The notes under the pieces: generated by a model
Seen by the model: only the letters and a program-made list of their open reading frames with translations
Told to the model about the DNA's origin: nothing
Databases searched by the model: none
Shown here: positions 45,579 to 54,340 of the stretch, in pieces
How the letters are laid out: the number at the start of each line of letters is the position of its first letter
Position numbering within the stretch: the first letter of the stretch is position 1
Assembly (NCBI GenBank): GCA_902769535.1
Contig: CACXPH010000004.1
Location: 1 to 64,000, forward strand
From: an uncultured Bacteroidales bacterium
Lineage (GTDB): Bacteria > Bacteroidota > Bacteroidia > Bacteroidales > Paludibacteraceae
DNA length: 64,000 bases
Direction: 5' to 3'
Position numbers and translations under genes: made by a program

Positions 45579-46599
45579 ACGAAAATATCTCTGTCCATCC
45601 GTGCTTATCTTCTGCACGGCCGTACTGGATGTCCTTCAATGCGCGATACAATCCGGTTAGAACCTCTCCGGGCTCAGCACCGAACGAATACATCACGTTC
45701 TTCTCCGGATCGATCACACGGTCGATAGGCGAGATGACACACGCGGTTCCGCACGCTGCAGCTTCGCTCATGTCGGCCAATTCCTCCAATCGTATATGTC
45801 GTCTCGTCACTTTATAACCTCTTTCCTTGGCCAAGGTCATTAGACTGTCATTCGTGATACTCGGCAGAATAGCACTCGAGCGCGGAGTGAGGTATTCAAT
45901 CTTATCGCCTTTCCGCATAATGCCGATGAAGTTCGCTGCCGAGCACTCGTCAATGTACTTATGGTACTTAGCGTCCAAGAACAGACAATCCATACCCATG
46001 TTATGAGCCGCTTCCGTCGCGCGGAAAGAGGCTGCATAGTTACCGCCTACCTTGAATTGACCTGTGCCGTAAGGCGCTGCCCGATCCACGTATCGATTGA
46101 CGATAAAACTTGTGCAATGGAACTTGCCCGGGTAGTACGGACCGATAGGCGAGGGAATCACAATGAACTCAAAATCCCGACCTGGCCCTACTCCCAAACG
46201 CGGTGTCGTACCGATCAGTAACGGACGGAAATACAGCGTAGCTCCTGTGCCGTACGGCGGAACAAAATCCAAATTCTTTTCCAGCGCCAGATGGATCGCT
46301 TTACCGAAAACAGCCTCCGGAACGGGTGTCATGAACAGTCCTTCCGCACTTCGTGCCATTCGTTTGGCATTTTCACGCCATCTGAACAGTCGAATCTTAC
46401 CGTCCACGCCACGAAAAGCCTTCAACCCCTCAAACGCCTCCTGACCATACTGCAGACAAGTGGCCTGCACGTGTAAATGCAGGAACTTATCCTGCGTTGC
46501 ATAGGGATCTTCCCATACACCTTCATGACAAGCCGAACGCACAATATAATCCGGTTCGGTGTAATGAAATCCTAATTTACCCCAAGCAATATTCTTCAT
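45577..46599 (-). CDS. ilvE: Branched-chain amino acid aminotransferase
   Basis: 340 residues. PLP enzyme that interconverts leucine, isoleucine or valine with their 2-oxo acids. Fold type IV signatures: FEGLKAFRGVDGKIRLFR, FKVGGNYAASF with the PLP Lys, and CSAANFIGIM, with ITNDSLMTLAKERGY and AACGTACVISPI near the C-terminus. Length fits the long (BCAT type II) form. It overlaps the WbqC-like gene by 4 bp (ATGA). The stop codon lies in an octamer array. Confidence 0.96.
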   Translation of the reverse strand: MKNIAWGKLGFHYTEPDYIVRSACHEGVWEDPYATQDKFLHLHVQATCLQYGQEAFEGLKAFRGVDGKIRLFRWRENAKRMARSAEGLFMTPVPEAVFGKAIHLALEKNLDFVPPYGTGATLYFRPLLIGTTPRLGVGPGRDFEFIVIPSPIGPYYPGKFHCTSFIVNRYVDRAAPYGTGQFKVGGNYAASFRATEAAHNMGMDCLFLDAKYHKYIDECSAANFIGIMRKGDKIEYLTPRSSAILPSITNDSLMTLAKERGYKVTRRHIRLEELADMSEAAACGTACVISPIDRVIDPEKNVMYSFGAEPGEVLTGLYRALKDIQYGRAEDKHGWTEIFS

Positions 46600-47141
46600 T
46601 CTTTAAATATTTGCGTCCGGATGCGATCCGGTCTTTCATCAAATAATGTGTCTAATATACTCAATTCCGTTTGCCACGGATGCTTGTCTGTCCAAATCTG
46701 TCCGTTCCAGTCTGTTGTGCGAACTGAATACTGACTACTGAAAACTGACGGCCTTTCTTTCTGTAATAATGCAACTAGCGTCGCATTCATCTCGTCATTC
46801 AGATCAATCAACCATTTGTACTCTTTCTCGTAAAACGGCCGCAGGTAGTCCGCGAAATACAAAAAGTACGGTGTGTGTTGATAAGCGCTTACCAGTGTAA
46901 TCCAGTGTTGGTGTTGCCAGCGTGTTTGGTAACTGATCTGTATGTCGCGTGTCAACTGTTTATGCTCCACTTTACCCACCGGAACCGTCAACCGAACCAA
47001 ATCCCCCTTCGCGTCGCGGATAAGTGCCCGGTTGCGAAAGGTCTGTTTCTCAAACGTCTCCATCTGCTCAATTGTCGCCGGTTCGCTTATCAGCGCTTCT
47101 ATGTACGACAAGGGTGGCAAATATGCAGTAGGCAAAACCAT
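46596..47141 (-). CDS. WbqC-like family protein
   Basis: 181 residues. The N-terminus (MVLPTAYLPPLSYIEALI) and the central RNRALIRDAKGDLVRLTVPVGK and YLRPFYEKEYKWLIDLND segments fit the WbqC-like family, which occurs next to lepB and dapB in Bacteroidales and is linked to polysaccharide or amino-sugar handling without a firm role. The C-terminal part is shorter than usual and contains the repeat-coded VFSSQYSVRTTDW. It overlaps ilvE by 4 bp; lepB ends 10 bp upstream. Confidence 0.75.
   Translation of the reverse strand: MVLPTAYLPPLSYIEALISEPATIEQMETFEKQTFRNRALIRDAKGDLVRLTVPVGKVEHKQLTRDIQISYQTRWQHQHWITLVSAYQHTPYFLYFADYLRPFYEKEYKWLIDLNDEMNATLVALLQKERPSVFSSQYSVRTTDWNGQIWTDKHPWQTELSILDTLFDERPDRIRTQIFKE
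46721..46748. repeat. 7-bp tandem array, 4 units, in the WbqC-like gene
   Basis: Units gaactga, atactga, ctactga, aaactga. Constant core actga; codes SVFSSQYSV. Confidence 0.85.
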
Positions 47142-47151
47142 CTATCACCAA

Positions 47152-48489
47152 TTACCATTTCTTCATGGTGTCGCCTAAACGACTCCAGCGAATATTGTGT
47201 TTATCCTTATCGATACTCAACCAGATGAACACCGGTCTGCCGACAATGTGATCTTCCGGCACAAATCCCCAGTAACGACTGTCGGCACTGTTATGACGGT
47301 TGTCGCCCATCATCCAGTAATAGTCCATACGGAACTCGTACTCCTTGCCAATCGTCATGGGCTGGAACTCATACGCGTCTGCAATACGCTTATAGATCCA
47401 GTAGTTCTCTTCCGTAATGAGCACCTTGTCGCCTTTCTTCGGAATATAAATCGGTCCGTAGTTATCACGTGTCCATTCGTTGTGACCAAGCGGATAAACG
47501 GCTCCGCCGCGCTCTTCCGGTTCCAGTACAAGGGCCGTCACGTGCGGATTTTTCTCCAGCTCTGCTTTCATCGCCTGGGTCAACGGGAAATGCCAGGTCT
47601 GCGGATCCACTTGTATGCGATCGGCAACACTCACGCCTAACTTCTCCAGATACTTTGCGCCGAACACATGCCCGTCGGTTTGCACAAAATAATTGAGTTG
47701 CAGTCCTTCGCGTTCGGGTTCGCGCTCACCGTTGATATAAATGACGTTGTCAATAATCTGCAAACTGTCTCCCGGTTCGCCTACACAACGCTTCACGTAG
47801 TTCTCGCGTCTGTCCACCGGGCGTGTGATAATCTCGCCGAACACATCCTTGCGGGAGTTAACCATGCCTGTGCCGTAGTAATAACAGAGCGTGTAATAGT
47901 CCGGGTTCTGCATCTGTGGATTGGAACAAACCGTGTCGCCGGCGGGGAAATTAAACACCACAATATCGCCTTTCTTCGGACTCGTCCAACCGGCCAAACG
48001 CTTGTACTCCCAATGGGGTTTCTCCAAATAACTTTTACCTCCGCCTAACCATGCCGGCATCGTGTGTTGCACGAGCGGCATCGACAATGGCGTCTGTGGC
48101 ACACGTGCACCGTAGGCCATCTTGCTCACGTACAGGAAGTCGCCTACACGCAAGGTCTTCTCCAGACTCGAACTCGGGATCTGATAGTTCTGGAAGATAT
48201 ACAGATTAATGAAATAAACGGCTACCAACGCAAACACGATGGCGTCCACCCAACTGCACACGGTATACAACGCAGGTTTGGTGTCTTTATATTTGCGCCA
48301 CCATGAGTAGTTGATATATTTGGTCGTGAATGCGTCCACGATGAGTGGCAGTAGTACCAGCCAACCCAAACTCTTCCAGTCACCCCAAGCTACCCACAGC
48401 ACGAACGCGATGTACAAAGCGCTCCAGATACCTGCGCGTATCCATCCGCCGCGACTAACTTCTGAAATTCTATCTTTGAAACTCTTCAT
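47152..48489 (-). CDS. lepB: Signal peptidase I
   Basis: 445 residues. Removes signal peptides at the inner membrane. Two membrane segments near 20-50 and one at about 85-105; catalytic Ser in YQIPSSSLEKTLRVGDFLYV and catalytic Lys in RENYVKRCVGEPGDSLQI. The periplasmic loop contains MMGDNRHNSADSRYWGFVP. A long insert (about 250-345) after the Lys motif is typical of Bacteroidales enzymes. The 5' leader holds an 11-bp array and a palindrome; no promoter was seen between dapB and this gene, so it is probably co-transcribed with dapB. Confidence 0.95.
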   Translation of the reverse strand: MKSFKDRISEVSRGGWIRAGIWSALYIAFVLWVAWGDWKSLGWLVLLPLIVDAFTTKYINYSWWRKYKDTKPALYTVCSWVDAIVFALVAVYFINLYIFQNYQIPSSSLEKTLRVGDFLYVSKMAYGARVPQTPLSMPLVQHTMPAWLGGGKSYLEKPHWEYKRLAGWTSPKKGDIVVFNFPAGDTVCSNPQMQNPDYYTLCYYYGTGMVNSRKDVFGEIITRPVDRRENYVKRCVGEPGDSLQIIDNVIYINGEREPEREGLQLNYFVQTDGHVFGAKYLEKLGVSVADRIQVDPQTWHFPLTQAMKAELEKNPHVTALVLEPEERGGAVYPLGHNEWTRDNYGPIYIPKKGDKVLITEENYWIYKRIADAYEFQPMTIGKEYEFRMDYYWMMGDNRHNSADSRYWGFVPEDHIVGRPVFIWLSIDKDKHNIRWSRLGDTMKKW

Positions 48490-48501
48490 GTTTAAGTGTG
48501 A

Positions 48502-48556
48502 TGCTATATATGTCCTATGTATATCCTATGTATATCGTATCCTGGTACACCTTATA
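48502..48556. repeat. 11-bp degenerate tandem array, 5 units
   Basis: Units on the plus strand: tgctatatatg, tcctatgtata (twice), tcgtatcctgg, tacaccttata. In the minus-strand leader of lepB. The minus-strand text (tacataggata type) is the same as the array at 63673. Confidence 0.8.
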
Positions 48557-48577
48557 TATACTATTTATAGTATATAT
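48554..48577. repeat. 24-bp AT palindrome in lepB leader
   Basis: Perfect arms atatatactat / atagtatatat around tt, directly next to the 11-bp array. Confidence 0.8.
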
Positions 48578-48598
48578 CCCGTGATTTTAGAAAATGTC

Positions 48599-49279
48599 TT
48601 ATTTTATGTCTTGTTTAGCAAATTCCTCTGCCGCTAAAACAGCTCCTAATGCAAAACCTCTACGGCCCTTGGCGATATGCGTGATGACAATCGTGTCTTC
48701 CTCGCTATCCCAACTTACTACATGCGTACCCGGCACTTCTCCTTCACGTATAGACTCTATAGGTACGTTTTCCCATAACCCGTCACCGATAACCCGTAAC
48801 CCTTCAGCCAAGGTCTTTGCGGTCCCACTTGGTTTATCCAACTTGTGTATATGGTGCGTCTCGGTAATAGACGGCGTGTACTGCGGCTGTTGAGCCATCT
48901 TCTCCGCCAATATCTTATTCAAATCGAAGAAAATATTTACGCCTACCGAGAAGTTACTGCTCCAAACAAGCATAACTTTGCCGGTCTCGTCAGAGATAAC
49001 CGTTTTGTTGTCCTTGATTTTTAATTCGTAATTTTTAATTTTTAATTCCTCTGGCTTCCAACCTGTGGATCCGCACACTACAGGCACGCTCTGCGCCCAC
49101 GCGCGCAAAATATTATCCTTAGCCGTTGCAGGAGTTGTGAACTCAATCGCTATCTCCGCGTCTTTCAAATCGAATGCATCGCCTGCATCAATCCGCGCAA
49201 CAATCTCATGTCCACGCTCCAGGGCAATCCCTTCGATCATATGCCCCATCTTTCCGTATCCGATAATCGCTATTTTCAT
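48599..49279 (-). CDS. dapB: 4-hydroxy-tetrahydrodipicolinate reductase
   Basis: 226 residues from MKIAIIGYGKMGHMIEGIA at 49279; an upstream in-frame ATG would put the promoter inside the gene. DapB reduces the DapA product in lysine and diaminopimelate synthesis. The Rossmann start GYGKMG, IEFTTPA, and the substrate motif ETHHIHKLDKPSGTAKT (given in part; core HHIHKLDKPSGTA) are present. Two heptamer arrays code for ELKIKNYELKIKD and for EGLRVIGDGLWEN, regions that do not look like the family. Promoter at 49301-49332. Confidence 0.95.
   Translation of the reverse strand: MKIAIIGYGKMGHMIEGIALERGHEIVARIDAGDAFDLKDAEIAIEFTTPATAKDNILRAWAQSVPVVCGSTGWKPEELKIKNYELKIKDNKTVISDETGKVMLVWSSNFSVGVNIFFDLNKILAEKMAQQPQYTPSITETHHIHKLDKPSGTAKTLAEGLRVIGDGLWENVPIESIREGEVPGTHVVSWDSEEDTIVITHIAKGRRGFALGAVLAAEEFAKQDIK
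48772..48806. repeat. 7-bp tandem array, 5 units, in dapB
   Basis: Units cccataa, cccgtca, ccgataa, cccgtaa, cccttca. Codes for EGLRVIGDGLWEN on the minus strand. Confidence 0.85.
49016..49050. repeat. 7-bp tandem array, 5 units, in dapB
   Basis: Units gattttt, aattcgt, aattttt (twice), aattcct. Codes for ELKIKNYELKIKD, a stretch not expected in DapB. Confidence 0.9.
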
Positions 49280-49300
49280 TACTCTCACAAATTGCGGGCG

Positions 49301-49332
49301 CAAAGGTACAAAAAATAAATGACATATGCAAG
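49301..49332 (-). promoter_or_regulatory. Promoter for dapB
   Basis: Minus strand: -33 CTTG (49332-49329), 20-bp spacer, -7 TAccTTTG (49308-49301). The -33 element forms the loop of the coaE terminator hairpin. Confidence 0.85.
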
Positions 49333-49343
49333 CATATGCCATT
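49308..49343 (-). terminator. Intrinsic terminator after coaE, overlapping the dapB promoter
   Basis: 11-bp stem (49333-49343 with 49318-49328, one G-U pair), loop CTTG, then a T-rich run on the minus strand (49317-49308). It lies 27 bp after coaE. Confidence 0.8.
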
Positions 49344-49369
49344 CTTTTCGATTATTTGTGCAAAATCCG

Positions 49370-49930
49370 TCAATTTTTACACATCCAACGCACCAATTTT
49401 TCTACTAATTCGTCAATGAAATGTGTTCCGTCGTTAACCAGTACCAGATCTCCCCGTGGAATGCGCTGCGTCTGCATGCGCGCACGAACCTTTTGTATAT
49501 TCGCTTCCGTGGCTTGTCCTTCATAATCCCGCGCAATCGTGCGTGCGATGCGAATATTCTCAGGCGCATCGACTACAACGATCTTGTCGCACAAACGATC
49601 CAGACCTGATTCGTACAGTATAGCGGACTCCACAAAGTCCGGTTGTCTAGTCAAAATGTCTTTTCCTACTGCAGGGTGCACGATGGCATTCAATTGCTTC
49701 AATAACTGCGGCTCGACAAATACGCGTTTGGCTACGTATGCCGTATTATACCGCCCGTCCGCAAAAGCCTCTGCGCCTAACAAATCGACAATGGCCTGCT
49801 GCACATCCTTATCTTCCGCGATAATCCGTTTGGCTTCCTGGTCACAGTCATAGACTGTGTACCCGCGTTGAACGAGTGCCTTTGCAATCGTGGATTTACC
49901 ACTTCCTATTCCTCCTGTAAGACCTGTCAT
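49370..49930 (-). CDS. coaE: Dephospho-CoA kinase
   Basis: 186 residues. Last step of CoA synthesis. P-loop GLTGGIGSGKSTIAKAL at the start, VYDCDQEAKRI, EPQLLKQLNAIVHPAV and the lid LARTIARDYEGQAT-type segment (seen as RIARTIARDYEGQ) are standard. Last gene of the dxs to coaE run; a terminator/promoter hybrid lies after it. Confidence 0.96.
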   Translation of the reverse strand: MTGLTGGIGSGKSTIAKALVQRGYTVYDCDQEAKRIIAEDKDVQQAIVDLLGAEAFADGRYNTAYVAKRVFVEPQLLKQLNAIVHPAVGKDILTRQPDFVESAILYESGLDRLCDKIVVVDAPENIRIARTIARDYEGQATEANIQKVRARMQTQRIPRGDLVLVNDGTHFIDELVEKLVRWMCKN

Positions 49931-49936
49931 AACCGC

Positions 49937-51691
49937 TTAAAACTGAAAGTAAATGAAAGGCTGCATATCAGCCGTAACAAACTGATAAATGATCACAATG
50001 GCGATGCACACGGCAATCACGATAACCCAGATAGGCATAGCGGTGAACCAAAGACGATAACGTCGTTTCCAATTAGTCGGCAACCAGTGGATGACCATTC
50101 CCGCGATGAACATCGCTACCACGTATTTGTAAGCCCACAGAAAATCCGGAATAATCGCGTTACTCCATGCACCGCCAATCTGATTAACCATATTCGTTGC
50201 TGTGCGCCAGGCCACTTCATTCGCCGTCGCCGGATCGAGGTTACTACTCGAGCGGAAGAACAGACGCGTGAAAGTGATGAACGTGAAAGTCTGTGCAATC
50301 GCCCACGCATTAGAAATCTTGTTGGTGAACTTCGTATCCACGCCGTTGAAAAGCCAATAGACATACCGAATGAACGTACCGACCCAAATGATTAGTGCCC
50401 ACACGGCAAAGAGTCGCCAAACGGGTAATGCCCATATATGATCTGCAGCGAAAAGACCGATGGTCAGCGCTGTGATGGCAATGATACGAAGAGGCCAACT
50501 TGTCTCCCGCCAGATCTTCTCAACAATCATACCGGCACCGTTGATAGCACCCCACAACACAAAATTCCAACTTGCTCCGTGCCATAAACCACCCAGCACC
50601 TGCGTGATGAACGAGTTGAAGTTGGCTGCCCATAGTTTCTTTGCCTTAAAGCCAAGAATCGTTCTGTTTCCGCCTAAAGGAATATACAGGTAACTCTTGA
50701 GCCAGCGACCGAGCGACATGTGCCACCGCCGCCAGAACTCCTGCGGGTTCTTGGACTTGTACGGACTGTTGAAGTTCATCGGCAAGTAGAATCCCATCAA
50801 CATCGCTACACCAATCGCAATATCGGTATAACCCGAGAAATCGGCATAGACTTGCAGACTATATGCAAAGAGCGCAAACAGGTTTTCAAATCCCGAGAAG
50901 AGTAGGGGATTGTCGAACACACGGTCAATCAAATTGACTGCCAGATAATCCGACATAATGATCTTCTTTGCCAAACCGTTGATAATCCAGAAAACAGCTA
51001 TTCCAAACGCTCTGCGACTTAGTCGGTAAGGCTTGTATAACTGCGGTATAAACTCCTCTGCACGTACTATCGGGCCAGCCACTAACTGCGGGAAGAACGA
51101 CACGTAGAAACCGAAATCGAGTATGTTCTTGACCGGTTCGATCTTCTTGCGGAAGACGTCACAGGTGTACGAGATAACCTGGAAAATATAGAACGAGATA
51201 CCTACCGGCAGCACAATCGTATCTACGCTAAACCGACCGGCTGTCGCAAAACCGTTGCCTACATACGCGAAGATGTCAAACACCCGAAAGTCCGCTCCGA
51301 ACCAGCTGTTAATGACGTTCGTGAAGAAATACGCGTACTTGAAATAGAAAAGCAGGCTAAGGTCTATCACCACCGAAAGCGTCAACCATAACTTCCTTTG
51401 AATACTAACGTCTGATTTCTGAATTCTCCTCGCTATCAGCCAATCGGAGATGGTGATAAATGCTAATATCAGCAGGAACAGACCGCTGGTCTTATAATAG
51501 AAGAACCAACTAACGAACAGCAGGTATATATTGCGTAGATGCAGTTTCTTGTTCCCGAGTCGGTCAGGTACGCCTTCGATGATGAGTGCGAAGAGTGCAA
51601 ATACCAACGCGAAGAATGCCCAGAAATAGAACTGGGTGAACAGCAGAGGCGACTCGGCGTTGAAGGCTAATATGTACCGGAGAGTATCCAT
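49937..51691 (-). CDS. MBOAT-family membrane O-acyltransferase
   Basis: 584 residues, about 11-12 membrane segments. Membrane-bound O-acyltransferase of the AlgI/DltB type, which passes acyl groups across the inner membrane to glycans. Landmarks: MNFNSPYKSKNPQEFWRRWHMSLGRWLK (core FWRRWHMSLGRWL) and the conserved His in LGGLWHGASWNFVLWGA. It overlaps the SGNH-type hydrolase gene by 25 bp; this pair is a known arrangement in which the SGNH protein finishes the transfer in the periplasm. The acceptor glycan is not indicated. Confidence 0.94.
   Translation of the reverse strand: MDTLRYILAFNAESPLLFTQFYFWAFFALVFALFALIIEGVPDRLGNKKLHLRNIYLLFVSWFFYYKTSGLFLLILAFITISDWLIARRIQKSDVSIQRKLWLTLSVVIDLSLLFYFKYAYFFTNVINSWFGADFRVFDIFAYVGNGFATAGRFSVDTIVLPVGISFYIFQVISYTCDVFRKKIEPVKNILDFGFYVSFFPQLVAGPIVRAEEFIPQLYKPYRLSRRAFGIAVFWIINGLAKKIIMSDYLAVNLIDRVFDNPLLFSGFENLFALFAYSLQVYADFSGYTDIAIGVAMLMGFYLPMNFNSPYKSKNPQEFWRRWHMSLGRWLKSYLYIPLGGNRTILGFKAKKLWAANFNSFITQVLGGLWHGASWNFVLWGAINGAGMIVEKIWRETSWPLRIIAITALTIGLFAADHIWALPVWRLFAVWALIIWVGTFIRYVYWLFNGVDTKFTNKISNAWAIAQTFTFITFTRLFFRSSSNLDPATANEVAWRTATNMVNQIGGAWSNAIIPDFLWAYKYVVAMFIAGMVIHWLPTNWKRRYRLWFTAMPIWVIVIAVCIAIVIIYQFVTADMQPFIYFQF
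51400..51427. repeat. 7-bp tandem array, 4 units, in the MBOAT gene
   Basis: Units gaatact, aacgtct, gatttct, gaattct. Codes for the cytoplasmic-loop segment RRIQKSDVSIQ. Confidence 0.6.
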
Positions 51692-52887
51692 TCTACAACT
51701 GCATTTCCTGCTTTACGGGCGCCGACACGATGGAAATGTACGCCATCTGATCCGGCCAGTCCCACTTCTTGCCATCGTTTCATACTACCGGCACCACCCA
51801 TCCATTGGAACAGACTAAAATAGGCGATCCCTTCTTCCAGCGCCATCTTCTGGAGCAACTTATCCATGTACGGCACCATCGGATAGGTCTGCCATTCGCC
51901 ATCCTCTTGTGTGAGCATGTCGCTCGGTCCGATAAACAGAATACTCGCTTCCGGCGCACAAGCTCGGATATACTGCACTTGCTCGCGCAGCCCTTTCACA
52001 ATGCCTGCAATCGTACCGGGTTTCTTATTAGAAGGTATGGCATTACCGCCAAACTGCATGATGATCAACTTCACATTCTGCTCGCGGTAGAAAACACTCA
52101 ATTGCGCTTGGCTCATCTTTGTGAACACCAGTCCCAGACAGCCGCGCATAGGGATATTATCCACTATCACGCCGGTCGTGCTCTCCTGCGACAAACCGTA
52201 CACATTGCCTTTTCCTTCCATGAAAACCGTGTCTCCGGCGAACGAGTAATGAACAGAACTGTCGGCGAAAACTTTCCAACGGTTATACCGCGCCGAAGGA
52301 ATGAGTGGTGTGCAAACGGTTGTAACACTTTCGCTACCTTTCACGAGGCTATCGTTCATAACAGCCATCTGTCCCATCACTCCATACAACCCGTCTTTCC
52401 GTTGCATAGCAGGCGGACCATAGACCATATAGCGCTTGAGACTATTAGACGGACTGACGAAACGACCGTCGAGATAAAGCTGCTGTTTGACGGAGAGACT
52501 CGGAATAGTCTGTGCCAGCGGCATCAGACCGACGCCACTACCTCCGTATCGTTCTTGTAATTGCTCGCGAATCTGCTGCGTCATTCGATCTTCTTCGATC
52601 TGGCTGTCGCCATAATGCAGTACACGCACCACGCGAGACCCGCTCTCGGCTAAGGACTGATAGAAAGCCTGTAAGTAATACCTGCTGTCGGTGGTCGAAT
52701 CGACCTGAACAATCGGAATAACGATCTTTTCTTTCTCTTCCGGTAAGGTGTCTGCTGCGGCTATCGTGTCTTGCGCTACGACCGCTTCGGCTATGGGCAC
52801 ATCGGACTCTTCCGGGAACAACAGATAGATTGTTCCCAGAATAGCCATCACACAGGCAATAAACAGCAGAACTTTGTACGGACGCAT
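51667..52887 (-). CDS. SGNH/GDSL-type periplasmic hydrolase
   Basis: 406 residues. One N-terminal membrane anchor (about 5-25), then an SGNH domain. Block I is VLHYGDSQIEEDRM with the nucleophile Ser; block III is IIMQFGGNAIPS; block V is GSDGVHFHRVGARK, holding the Asp-His pair. It is probably the periplasmic partner of the MBOAT acyltransferase encoded next, as in AlgX/AlgJ- or PatB-type systems; an acetylesterase role is the alternative. Encoded 1 bp after trkH. Confidence 0.88.
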   Translation of the reverse strand: MRPYKVLLFIACVMAILGTIYLLFPEESDVPIAEAVVAQDTIAAADTLPEEKEKIVIPIVQVDSTTDSRYYLQAFYQSLAESGSRVVRVLHYGDSQIEEDRMTQQIREQLQERYGGSGVGLMPLAQTIPSLSVKQQLYLDGRFVSPSNSLKRYMVYGPPAMQRKDGLYGVMGQMAVMNDSLVKGSESVTTVCTPLIPSARYNRWKVFADSSVHYSFAGDTVFMEGKGNVYGLSQESTTGVIVDNIPMRGCLGLVFTKMSQAQLSVFYREQNVKLIIMQFGGNAIPSNKKPGTIAGIVKGLREQVQYIRACAPEASILFIGPSDMLTQEDGEWQTYPMVPYMDKLLQKMALEEGIAYFSLFQWMGGAGSMKRWQEVGLAGSDGVHFHRVGARKAGNAVVEWILSGTY

Positions 52888-52888
52888 C

Positions 52889-54340
52889 TTATTTTTTCCA
52901 AAGAGCTCTACTGAATAACAGCAGTACCGTAAATATCTCGAGACGACCGATAAGCATAACGAAGGTGGCTATCCATTTAGCCGTGGCAGGGAAGGCGGCA
53001 TAGCATCCGCTCGATCCCCATTGACCGATAGAAACACCCACGTTGCCGATCATCGAAACGGCTACGCCGAGTGACTCATCGAAACCGATGCCGCATCCGC
53101 AGAAACAGAGTGCCGCCAGTACGATGATGATGACGTAGAAGAACATAAATGCTACGATGTTACTGGTCGCGGTCTCGCTCATTGTTTTTCCGTTGAACCG
53201 TACTGGAATGACTGCATTGGGATGGATGCGGCGTTTTATTTCCGCATGAGCCGACTTGGCAAAGATAGCCATGCGAACCCATTTCATACCACCGGCTGTA
53301 GATCCGGAAGCTCCACCCGGGAACATCAGGAAGAACACTACCATCCATAGCACAGGCGGCCAGATCATATAGTCGGCTGCCACAAAACCGGTACTGGTGA
53401 TGGTGGCTATAGAGGTGAACAGACCGATACGAATGCTCGATAAATGTCCTCCAGTCCAGAAGAGCAGACCGGCGGCTAACAGCGCACCGGCAATCAGACA
53501 GGCGCTCACATACCAACGTGTCTCTTCATCATGCAGCAGTTTCTCAGGCTTACCGCGGAAGAGATAGATGAGTTGGGTAAAGTTAATACCCGACAGCAGC
53601 ATGAAGATCATGATTGTCCATTGAATAGCAGGACTGTAACCGATCACGCTGTCGTTATGGGTGGCAAAACCACCGGTAGAGATGGTCGCCATGGAGTGAC
53701 AGATGGCATCAAAACCACCCATGCCGTACATCCACAGGATTATTCCTTCGGCAACGGTCAGCAGGATATAGGTCAGCCACATATGTTTGGCGGTGTCTGC
53801 AATTCGCGGGCTGAGTTTTTCGTAACTCACACCCGTCACTTCGGCGCTATAGAGCTGCATTCCACCGAGTCCGAACATCGGTAGAATCGCTACACTCAGC
53901 ACGATGATACCCATACCGCCGACCCATTGTGTCAACGCGCGCCAAAGTAAAATCGAATGCGTCTGTGCAGCTACGTCTGTGAAGACGGTCGAACCCGTCG
54001 TAGTGAAGCCCGCCATGGTTTCATACCAAGCATCGGTAATGGCAGGGAGTGCTCCGCTGAGCCAGTATGGCAACATACCGAATAGTGAATAAACTACCCA
54101 GATAGTCGCTACGATCACGTAGCCTTCGCGTTCCCCCACGCGCCGCTCGGCTTTGCGTCCGGCGAGTAACATCCACCAACTGCTCAGCCAAGTCACTGCA
54201 GACGACACGATCCATGCACCTAAGTCTGCCTCGTGATAACACCAGGCGGTAAGGGTAGGAATGAGCATGAACAACGCCTCCAGCGTCGTCAACACACCCA
54301 TCGTCTTGAAGACTAGTTTCCAGTTGAATGTCCGTGTCAT
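52889..54340 (-). CDS. trkH: Potassium uptake protein TrkH
   Basis: 483 residues, about ten to twelve membrane segments with four pore-loop repeats. Channel subunit of the Trk K+ uptake system; TGSTVFTDV, STGGFATHNDS and GGASGSTAGGMKW are the selectivity-filter loops with the conserved Gly. It overlaps trkA by 4 bp (ATGA), so the two subunits are made together. No unusual residues were noted in the filters. Confidence 0.96.
   Translation of the reverse strand: MTRTFNWKLVFKTMGVLTTLEALFMLIPTLTAWCYHEADLGAWIVSSAVTWLSSWWMLLAGRKAERRVGEREGYVIVATIWVVYSLFGMLPYWLSGALPAITDAWYETMAGFTTTGSTVFTDVAAQTHSILLWRALTQWVGGMGIIVLSVAILPMFGLGGMQLYSAEVTGVSYEKLSPRIADTAKHMWLTYILLTVAEGIILWMYGMGGFDAICHSMATISTGGFATHNDSVIGYSPAIQWTIMIFMLLSGINFTQLIYLFRGKPEKLLHDEETRWYVSACLIAGALLAAGLLFWTGGHLSSIRIGLFTSIATITSTGFVAADYMIWPPVLWMVVFFLMFPGGASGSTAGGMKWVRMAIFAKSAHAEIKRRIHPNAVIPVRFNGKTMSETATSNIVAFMFFYVIIIVLAALCFCGCGIGFDESLGVAVSMIGNVGVSIGQWGSSGCYAAFPATAKWIATFVMLIGRLEIFTVLLLFSRALWKK

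Noticed and set aside
49280-49342. Upstream extension of dapB to the ATG at 49342
   Set aside because: The extra residues cover the promoter and terminator hairpin and precede the canonical start MKIAIIGYGKMG.
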